From CBDBJK01 sp965206395 (lineage in GTDB: Bacteria; Chloroflexota; Dehalococcoidia; Lucifugimonadales; CATOSD01): a stretch of 64,000 bases of DNA. Numbering within the stretch: the stretch's first letter is position 1; each line of letters begins with the position of its first letter. The position numbers and the translations under genes were made by a program. The notes below the pieces were generated by a model. It made no database searches, had not been told where the DNA came from, and was given only the letters and a program-made list of their open reading frames with translations. Positions 57,703-64,000 of this stretch are shown one piece after another. The stretch spans positions 137,976-201,975 of the forward strand of contig CBDBJK010000032.1 in NCBI GenBank assembly GCA_965206395.1, written 5' to 3'.

Positions 57703-58965
57703 CTACCACGCTTCCTTGAGAAACTCGACCAGATCATCGACGACATTCGCCCTTGGTGCGCCCCACGCGAACGAAGGCTCTTCGGCATCATCCTCGGCGA
57801 TGGAACGCAGGTCGGACTCCGGCACGTTAAGCTCTCGAACGCGGGTCGGCATCCCGATCGACTTGAGGAAATCGGTAATAGCGACGGTCGCAGCTTCCGC
57901 CGCATTTGAGTCCGACATATCCTCGCGTTTCACTCCCAACAGTCCCGCCAGTTGAGCTTGCTCCTGCATCAGCGCCTCTCGATTGCGCCGCATGTTAGCG
58001 GCCACGAACGCGGCCCCGGCAGTACCCTGACCTATATTCTGGTAGCGGTATCTTATCTGCCTGTCGAGGCTTGTGCTAACGCCGCTGCCTCCAACGCCCG
58101 AAGCGTCCGCCGCGCGGTTAGCCAATAACGCCGCCGCCGCAAGCTGAATGCGCACATCAGCGTCGTCTGGACGGGCTACCAACTGCGGCAAGTAGGTAAG
58201 CGAAAGTTCGAGGGCTTCACGCAGGTCGGCATAGCTGAACGGGTTGAGGTTTCGAGACTGCAAAGAACTGACAACGCCGTTGAAGGTCGTGGTAGACGTG
58301 TCAAGATACAGTGACAATGGGGCAGTCAGCAACGCCTCGCCGTCGAGGATGATACAGACAGGACGTGTTTTGGGGTCGAACAGTTCGAGGCGATGGGGGC
58401 GCTTGTTGTCCAACAGTGCGGCCCCTCCTCGATTGGCCCCGGTCGTCGGCGTTGTCAGCACGATGATGTTCGGCAGCTTCGGCTTCATCAAGCGAGGACT
58501 GACCGGAGCCTGTCCCGGCGTATGCTTTGTGCAGAGGTCGTGAACAGTACCCTCTTCGGCGAGCAGGATGGTTATCGCCCTAGCCGTAATCACCGCGCTG
58601 CCGCCTCCTACAGAGACTATAAGGTCGGCCTCGGCGGCCCTGGCTGCCTCGACTCCGGCCTCCACAGCAGGAATCGGCGATTCCTTTATGGCTCCTTCAT
58701 AGGCCCCGGCGTAGAGGTTTCCCAAGACTTCCTGCGTTCGCTTCAACAGATTCGACGTGCGGGCAACAGTCGGACTGCAAACCGCAAAGGCTCGTCTAGC
58801 CCCCAATCGCTGCACCTCCCCGTACAGGTGCGTTAACGTATCCACGCCCGCGTAGACGCGAACCCCGGCATCACGGTATCTGTAGGATGCAGCTAGCTCC
58901 ACGGCAGCCTCCTCATTATTCTGTCCCAAGAATATCAATGAAAATTTACTGGTGGCATTATACAT
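57703..58965 (-). CDS. Iron-alcohol-dehydrogenase-like protein with lost metal ligands
   Basis: 420 residues. N-terminal nucleotide domain: GARRAFAVCSPTVARTS, EADLIVSVGGGSAVITARAI (the GGGS motif), NIIVLTTPTTGANRGGAALL. In the C-terminal domain active members have D-x3-H and two further His. Here the region reads LYLDTSTTTFNGVVSS, then GGSGVSTSLDRQIRYRYQNIGQGTAGAAF, with no His at any of these places. A Cys-free, His-poor site suggests a changed or absent metal centre. Substrate unknown; the maleylacetate-reductase branch is possible. The start is the first ATG after the ispH divergent region. Confidence 0.75.
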   Translation of the reverse strand: MYNATSKFSLIFLGQNNEEAAVELAASYRYRDAGVRVYAGVDTLTHLYGEVQRLGARRAFAVCSPTVARTSNLLKRTQEVLGNLYAGAYEGAIKESPIPAVEAGVEAARAAEADLIVSVGGGSAVITARAITILLAEEGTVHDLCTKHTPGQAPVSPRLMKPKLPNIIVLTTPTTGANRGGAALLDNKRPHRLELFDPKTRPVCIILDGEALLTAPLSLYLDTSTTTFNGVVSSLQSRNLNPFSYADLREALELSLTYLPQLVARPDDADVRIQLAAAALLANRAADASGVGGSGVSTSLDRQIRYRYQNIGQGTAGAAFVAANMRRNREALMQEQAQLAGLLGVKREDMSDSNAAEAATVAITDFLKSIGMPTRVRELNVPESDLRSIAEDDAEEPSFAWGAPRANVVDDLVEFLKEAW

Positions 58966-59085
58966 CTATTCGAGCTATCAGGGCACATGATGCTGCGGCA
59001 GCCGATGTGCTAGGAGATATGTTGCCCACGCAAGATATGGTAAAATCCCAATGGCAATGATTTGATAGTTTGGGAGGTCAGTCCC

Positions 59086-59985
59086 ATGAAGGTGTATCTT
59101 GGTATCCCGCGTGGTTTTTGCGCTGGAGTGGTCAGGGCCGTAGATGTGGTGGAACTGGCCCTGGAACGTTTTGGCTCGCCTGTGTACGTCAAACACCAGA
59201 TTGTCCACAATCCCTACGTAGTCAGGTCGCTTGAGGACAAAGGCGCTATCACTGTGGAAGATGTCGAGGAAATCCCGGAAGGGTCTACCGTCGTCTTTTC
59301 GGCTCACGGTTCCCCGCCTGAAGACTTCGAGAAGGCAGCAAGTCGGAAGCTGCATGTCATCGACGCCACCTGTCCACTAGTGACGAAAGTGCATAATGAG
59401 GCGCGAAAATACGCCGACGAGGATAGGAAGCTAATCCTGGTGGGGCACCGAGGCCATCAGGAGGTAAAGGGCACGATGGGCCAGAAGCCTATGTTCCTGG
59501 TCGACGATAGAGACGGGGTGGAGTTGCCGGAGTGGACGAGTGATACCCCGGTCACGGTGTTAACGCAGACAACGTTGTCAGTAGACGACACGGAAAGCTC
59601 GATTGAACAGATCAAGCAGCGTTTCCCCGACGTCATCGTTCGGAATGACCTCTGCTATGCGACGACCAACCGGCAGACAGCGGTCAAAGAGCTTGCCCGC
59701 CTGACCGACCTGGTGCTGGTAATAGGCGCGCCCAATAGCTCCAACTGCAACCGCCTTCGTGAGGTGGCCCAGGCTCACGGAACAACTGCCTATCTTATTA
59801 ATGGCCCGGACGAGTTAGACGTTAGCTGGCTCGATGGCATCGAGAAAGTGGGCATAACCTCTGGAGCGTCGACACCCGAAAAACTGGTGGAGGCGGTTAT
59901 AACTGTCCTGAATCCTGAAGAGGTCGTAACCATTCACGGCGTTGATGAGGATGTCAACTTCGTTCTGCCGAAAGAGCTTCGATAG
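59086..59985 (+). CDS. ispH: 4-hydroxy-3-methylbut-2-enyl diphosphate reductase
   Basis: Start at 59086 (MKVYLGIPRGFCAGV), with GGGAGG just upstream; the earlier ATG at 59062 lacks one. 299 residues. Three Cys ligands of the iron-sulfur cluster: GFCAGV, DATCPLVTKVH and DLCYATTNRQTAV. His residues in VKHQIVHNPYVV, SAHGSPPED and VGHRGHQEVKGT bind the diphosphate, along with GAPNSSNCNRL and SGASTPEKLVEAVI. Last step of the MEP isoprenoid pathway. Intact. Confidence 0.96.
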   Translation: MKVYLGIPRGFCAGVVRAVDVVELALERFGSPVYVKHQIVHNPYVVRSLEDKGAITVEDVEEIPEGSTVVFSAHGSPPEDFEKAASRKLHVIDATCPLVTKVHNEARKYADEDRKLILVGHRGHQEVKGTMGQKPMFLVDDRDGVELPEWTSDTPVTVLTQTTLSVDDTESSIEQIKQRFPDVIVRNDLCYATTNRQTAVKELARLTDLVLVIGAPNSSNCNRLREVAQAHGTTAYLINGPDELDVSWLDGIEKVGITSGASTPEKLVEAVITVLNPEEVVTIHGVDEDVNFVLPKELR

Positions 59986-60318
59986 CGTGCGGAAAACTTC
60001 GACTATTGACAAACTCATACGTCTGAGTCGATAATTATTCATTGAACAAACATAGGAAGTATTGAACCGCACTATGCGTTACACAGCGTTCTCATCCGCA
60101 AACTCGCTGTACAGCTATGATTACGACATGGCTTGTTGTCGTTGCGTTTGTTTGTGTACCACACGACATGGGGTGGGAAGGCTTTTGACGCCTGTTAGCG
60201 ATATGTAGCAGCATATTTAAGATAGCAAACCAGAGCCTTTTGAACGCCCCGATAAAGTATCGGGGCGTCTTTTTTTACCTTTGTATGAAAAAATGAAGTA
60301 AATGCCAGGGAGGAAAAC
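59986..60318. other. Intergenic region with terminator, before the reductase
   Basis: 333 bases. The last 75 hold a terminator (60244-60276). The first part contains no recognised element; I searched by eye for SAM- and cobalamin-type riboswitch motifs and did not find their conserved cores. Confidence 0.4.
60244..60276 (+). terminator. Rho-independent terminator or leader attenuator
   Basis: ACGCCCCGATA / TATCGGGGCGT with a 3-base loop, then C and a run of seven T. It lies 43 bases before the GTG start of the next gene and about 260 after ispH, so it ends the ispH transcript or attenuates the reductase. Confidence 0.85.
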
Positions 60319-62127
60319 GTGAGCACCACCACGAAGACATACGAGGATACCGGGCGGCCCTCGATAATCCAGTACGGTGACGGCGACATTCAGGAGTACG
60401 AGGAGAAGGCTCAGGCGTTTCGCAAAGAAGAGATGTCTGAGGCCGATTTCATGGCCTTTCGTCTGCGCTTGGGAGTCTACGGACAGCGACAAGCAGACGC
60501 GCAGATGTTCCGCATCAAGATTCCGGGCGGCCTCGTTCACGCAGACCAGCTGGACGCCATAGGCGAGATAGCCAAACGCTTCACTCCTCTTGACAAGGGC
60601 CACATAACCACCCGTGTGAACGTCCAGCTTCACAGCCTGAAGCTAGAAACCGCCGCCGAAGCGATGCGCCTCATAGATGCAGTCGGGCTTAGCACCAAAG
60701 AGGCCTGTGGAAACGTGGTGCGCAACATAGTGGCCTGCCCGATGGTGGGGCACGATCCGCAGCAGGCCTTCGACATCCAGCCCTACGTGGGAGCCTTCGC
60801 CAGAAACTTCGTCATGCGGGATTTCACTCACCATATGCCTAGAAAGATCAAGCCCGCTTTCTCTTGCGGAGATCATGACTGCGGAGTGACGCCTATGCAC
60901 GACCTTGGCTACACCGCTCGCACGCGAGAGGAAGGCGGAAAGATTCAAAAGGGCTTCAAGATAACTGTCGGCGGCGGCACGTCCATCCAGCCTCTTCAGG
61001 CTGAGACCCTTTATGAGTTCGTTCCGGTGGAAGACTTTCTGAAGGTTACCGAGGCAGTGCTGCAGGTCTTCAACCGCACCGCCTGGCTGCGCAAGAACAA
61101 GATGAAGGCGCGCATCAAGGTGTTAATCCACACGGAAGGAATGGAGTCCTTCCGCCAGCAGGTCGAAGAGGAGCTTCAGCAGGATTGGGCCAAGGACTTC
61201 GCCAGTCGAGATGACCTGCTATTCTTCGATGACGAGAAGGCCGATGCTCCTGCTCTCCTGGAGAGCAACGGCGCGAAGCCAGCCGGACACGATGACGGGA
61301 ATTTTCAGCTTTGGAAGGCTACCAACGTCGTTCCTCAGACTCAGGATGGATACAACTTTGTATCTATAACAGTGCCTCACGGAGACCTCAGTTCAGAGCA
61401 GTTCTTCGGTGTGGCGGAAATTACGCGTAGATTTGCCAGCCATCGCGCGAGGACGACCGCCGAGCAGAATCTCATGTTACGCTGGGTTCCTGAAAGGTAC
61501 CTGTACGACGTTTACCAGGCGCTGAAGTCGATTAATCTGGCCGAGGCTGGCATCAACCAGATCACCGACGTGACATCATGCCCCGGCACCGATAGCTGCA
61601 AGCTGGGTATCACTTCGTCTATGGGCCTTGGGCACGCCATCAGCGACTCCCTCAAGAATCCGAATGGCAACGCAAGCCTGCTCGAGGACCCTCTAGTGAA
61701 GCAGATGCACATCAAGATGAGTGGCTGCCCGAACGGATGCGGCAGGCATCACCTTGCCGACATCGGTTTTCACGGCGGCTTCATGAAGGGGGCAGGCGGC
61801 GCGCAGATTCCGTCTTACGAACTGTTCCTTGGCGGAAGTTACGAGGACGCCGACGTACGTTATGGAATTCGGCCCAGAGGAAAGATACCCGCCAAGCGTG
61901 TGACAGAGGCAATAACCCATATAGTGAAATACTACCGTGACAACAGGCAAGATGACGAGCCTTTCAAGGATTTCGTCGCGCGTGTTGGCAAAGAGCCTTT
62001 TGAGGGAGTCATCGCGGAATTCGGGAAGGTCCCCGACCTGAACAAAGACACCATCGACATGTACATGGACTACGAGAAGACCATTCTTTACAAGATGGAG
62101 CGCGGCGAGGGCGAATGCGGCGTATAG
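60319..62127 (+). CDS. Siroheme sulfite/nitrite reductase (ferredoxin type)
   Basis: 602 residues. GTG start with GGGAGG 6 bases upstream. Two half-repeats: the ferredoxin-like lobes (FMAFRLRLGVYGQRQ and QMFRIKIPGGLV, HITTRVNVQLHSL). Cluster/siroheme Cys motifs TSCPGTDSCKLGITSS and MSGCPNGCGRHHLADIGFHG provide four Cys. It is a one-domain hemoprotein like CysI/NirA-type enzymes; sulfite versus nitrite cannot be decided. The stop is 27 bases before hemD, which supplies the siroheme precursor pathway, so a siroheme enzyme makes sense. Confidence 0.92.
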   Translation: MSTTTKTYEDTGRPSIIQYGDGDIQEYEEKAQAFRKEEMSEADFMAFRLRLGVYGQRQADAQMFRIKIPGGLVHADQLDAIGEIAKRFTPLDKGHITTRVNVQLHSLKLETAAEAMRLIDAVGLSTKEACGNVVRNIVACPMVGHDPQQAFDIQPYVGAFARNFVMRDFTHHMPRKIKPAFSCGDHDCGVTPMHDLGYTARTREEGGKIQKGFKITVGGGTSIQPLQAETLYEFVPVEDFLKVTEAVLQVFNRTAWLRKNKMKARIKVLIHTEGMESFRQQVEEELQQDWAKDFASRDDLLFFDDEKADAPALLESNGAKPAGHDDGNFQLWKATNVVPQTQDGYNFVSITVPHGDLSSEQFFGVAEITRRFASHRARTTAEQNLMLRWVPERYLYDVYQALKSINLAEAGINQITDVTSCPGTDSCKLGITSSMGLGHAISDSLKNPNGNASLLEDPLVKQMHIKMSGCPNGCGRHHLADIGFHGGFMKGAGGAQIPSYELFLGGSYEDADVRYGIRPRGKIPAKRVTEAITHIVKYYRDNRQDDEPFKDFVARVGKEPFEGVIAEFGKVPDLNKDTIDMYMDYEKTILYKMERGEGECGV

Positions 62128-62154
62128 GCGCATATATAAAGGTGCAGAACACCG

Positions 62155-62994
62155 ATGGCTGATCTCGGAGGCAAGTCTGTTGTCGTCTTGGAATCACGTA
62201 TGCCCTCTGAGTTGACAAAGCTTTTCGAGCGTCACGGAGGGCGGGTAATCAGCGCGCCCGCCCTCCGTGAGGTTCCTCTAAGCATGAGGCCGGAAGTGGT
62301 CGATGTCATAGACGCCCTCTCGGCTAAAGAGGTCGAGATGGTCGTCTTCTTGACTGGCGTGGGCGCGCGAGCGTTGCTGAGCGTCTCGGAGTCGCTGGGC
62401 AAGGCGGACGCGCTCCTTGAGGCACTCAACGAGACGAAGGTGGTATGCAGAGGCCCGAAGCCAGTCGCCGTTATGCGAGCCAACAAAGTGAGCGTTGATC
62501 TTATAGCGCCGGAGCCATTCACGTCGGAGTTCATGATTGCCAGCATCCGTTCGCAGGGATGGGACTTGCACGGCAAAAAGGTCGTCCTTCAGCACTACGG
62601 AGAGATTAACACTTACGTCCGGGCAGAGCTAGCTGGAATGGGCGCGAATGTCATGGAGGTCTCGTTGTATGAGTGGGCGCTCCCAGAGGACACGACGCCG
62701 ATAGAGGAGGCGATACGGGCGATGATCGAAGGCCGCGCCGACGCGATAGCCTTTACCACTCAGTCGCAGGTGCGCCACCTTTTTCAGGTGGCCGATCAGA
62801 TTGGCCTTAAAGACGCACTGAAGGACGCGATGCGAAACAAAATAGTTGTCGCACCTGTCGGGCCTATTTGCGTTCGCGCCCTGGCTCAAGAGAGTATTAC
62901 CCCGCATGTGGTTCCGCAGCATCCCAAGATGGGGCCTCTGGTGCTTGCCATAGCCGAACACTTCGAGAGAGCAGGGTCACCGGCGAGCATCTAG
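62155..62994 (+). CDS. hemD: Uroporphyrinogen-III synthase
   Basis: 279 residues. Converts hydroxymethylbilane to uroporphyrinogen III for siroheme/heme. Two domains: VVVLESRMPSELTKLFERHGGRV, VFLTGVGARALLSV, then DAIAFTTQSQVRHLFQV and IVVAPVGPICVRALAQESI. It is very divergent among families, but the order of motifs and size fit. Same strand and 27 bases after the siroheme reductase; likely co-transcribed. Confidence 0.85.
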   Translation: MADLGGKSVVVLESRMPSELTKLFERHGGRVISAPALREVPLSMRPEVVDVIDALSAKEVEMVVFLTGVGARALLSVSESLGKADALLEALNETKVVCRGPKPVAVMRANKVSVDLIAPEPFTSEFMIASIRSQGWDLHGKKVVLQHYGEINTYVRAELAGMGANVMEVSLYEWALPEDTTPIEEAIRAMIEGRADAIAFTTQSQVRHLFQVADQIGLKDALKDAMRNKIVVAPVGPICVRALAQESITPHVVPQHPKMGPLVLAIAEHFERAGSPASI

Positions 62995-63171
62995 CCGCCT
63001 AAAATACGTCCTAACCGCCAATCCTCATACCCCAACCCCCAATACAGCTTGACACCCTATGACGTCGTGGATATGATGCCGTTCATAGACACTGGCGTTT
63101 GCAATGATTTCACAGATAATGTCAGCTTGAGTCCGTCCCAGATTAGGAGAAGATAACGCGTAATTAACGAG

Positions 63172-64000
63172 ATGCCTCAAATTCTGGAACGCGAGCTCCT
63201 TGAAAGGCGAATTGAGATGACCGAGTCTACGCCCACACCAGTCGACACAACAATTAATAAGGAATACGGGTACTCCATTAGCTACGATTCTGAGGTCACA
63301 AAGCGGTTCATTGCGAGCCGGACAGCAGAAATCCACGCCTCCTTCTTTCTTCCACATCTACGTGCTGGCATGACCGTGCTCGATTGTGGCTGTGGTCCGG
63401 GTGGCATAACTGTAGGATTGGCAGAGGCTGTAGCTCCGGGGGAGGTAGTTGGTATCGATTTGGCAGAAAGCCAATTAGAACAAGCCCGCGCCCATGCTCG
63501 TAAGCAAGAAGTTAGTAACATCCGGTTTGATGTTGCGAACGTCTATGAGCTTCCCTATCCAGACAATACATTCGACGCTGTCTTTGCTCATCACGTTTTC
63601 ATACACCTCGCTCATCCTATGGAAGCCTTGAAAGAGATGCACAGGGTGCTAAAACCTGGAGGTGTCTCTGCTGTTCGAGAGATCGGGTTTGGGGGTTGGA
63701 TGATGTACAGCCCGAAGTATGAGGATTTTATGAGGCAGTTCAACTCCATCTGGGAGCAGTACGGCAGAACTACAAGCGGTGGCGAGGTGACAATTGGAAG
63801 GCGCTTGAGGGCGTTGTTCAATCAGGCGGGATTCAAAGATGTGCGGGCTTCAGCGTCTTATGAGTCGTGGGGCACTCCTGAAGGAGTAAAGTGGATAAGC
63901 GGGATATTGGCAAACGCGTGTATGGATCAAAAATTTATCGAAGGGGTTACCAGCGGAGGTATCGCCGATCACAAAACCATAGATAGAATAAGAGATGCTT
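63172..64000 (+). CDS. SAM-dependent methyltransferase (UbiE/COQ5-like), cut by the window end
   Basis: Open to the last base, so the C-terminus lies outside. Start is ATG 63172 or, in the same frame, ATG 63217 (MTESTPTPVD); neither has a strong ribosome site. Class I fold: VLDCGCGPGGITVGLAEAV (motif I), EVVGIDLAESQLEQARAHA, FDVANVYELPYPDNTFDAVFAHHVFIHLAHPMEALKEMHRVLKPGG (motifs II and III). Substrate unknown. Confidence 0.85.
   Translation, partial: MPQILERELLERRIEMTESTPTPVDTTINKEYGYSISYDSEVTKRFIASRTAEIHASFFLPHLRAGMTVLDCGCGPGGITVGLAEAVAPGEVVGIDLAESQLEQARAHARKQEVSNIRFDVANVYELPYPDNTFDAVFAHHVFIHLAHPMEALKEMHRVLKPGGVSAVREIGFGGWMMYSPKYEDFMRQFNSIWEQYGRTTSGGEVTIGRRLRALFNQAGFKDVRASASYESWGTPEGVKWISGILANACMDQKFIEGVTSGGIADHKTIDRIRDA

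Noticed and set aside
59986..60243. Riboswitch (SAM or cobalamin type) before the siroheme reductase
   Set aside because: I could not find the conserved core motifs of either class; only the terminator hairpin is clear.
1..64000. CRISPR arrays, tRNA or rRNA genes
   Set aside because: No regularly spaced direct repeats and no cloverleaf or rRNA-like sequence noticed on either strand; a tool-based search could still find a tRNA missed by eye.

Overview
The window looks like a chromosomal contig of an environmental bacterium, most plausibly a Chloroflexota member (Dehalococcoidia/SAR202-like). That is an inference from gene content: an F420/flavin LLM-type oxidoreductase, a mycothiol-dependent maleylpyruvate-isomerase-like protein, MaoC and hydantoinase-type enzymes, a DUF4012 protein, a moxR/DUF58/transglutaminase operon, and large secreted proteins with Ig-like, DUF11 and PKD domains. 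No rRNA, tRNA or CRISPR array was seen. Several housekeeping genes are present (dnaE, nadE, ispH, hemD).

Layout. 0.6-8.1 kb: a cell-envelope operon (DUF4012 membrane protein, Ig-like repeat lipoprotein, nuclease-like lipoprotein), with the first two genes each split by an insertion sequence (IS). 8.4-12.3 kb: dnaE (three single-base frameshifts) and a small DUF2007 protein. 12.6-22.2 kb: an SDR dehydrogenase gene split by an 8.8-kb composite-transposon-like block. The block is bounded by two related IS5-family elements and carries an IS256 element, an ABC solute-binding lipoprotein, an IS21 remnant fused to a broken formate/nitrite transporter, and other fragments. 22.5-27.8 kb: minus-strand operon moxR, DUF58, transglutaminase, ogt. 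28.1-29 kb: a two-domain rhodanese whose catalytic Cys codon is TGA, with a hairpin of bacterial SECIS geometry just downstream. 29.3-34 kb: a tiny membrane protein, cheW, an IS427-type element, a deleted CocE hydrolase, a phosphodiesterase, and a small island of unknown genes next to an HTH gene. 34-44.5 kb: catabolic-type enzymes and a very large ThuA/sugar-dehydrogenase fusion split by a second IS630 copy. 44.8-47 kb: a second kind of IS630 element with an IS3 element nested inside it. 47-49.3 kb: a DUF11 surface protein. 50-53.4 kb: an amidase with its small partner, then an overlapping AAA ATPase/PIN gene pair that could be a defence module. 53.4-59 kb: nadE, a SIS protein, an aminotransferase and an Fe-ADH-like protein. 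59-64 kb: ispH, a siroheme sulfite/nitrite reductase next to hemD, and a partial methyltransferase.

Two themes dominate. First, recent IS activity: deleting each IS plus one target duplication (TA for IS630, CTAG for IS5, ATG for IS3) restores an uninterrupted reading frame at five sites, although some restored genes still carry a separate single-base frameshift. Second, many single-base frameshifts, several in short homopolymers and some in a gene that should be essential, so part of the apparent decay is probably sequencing error. The most interesting single signal is the probable selenocysteine rhodanese.
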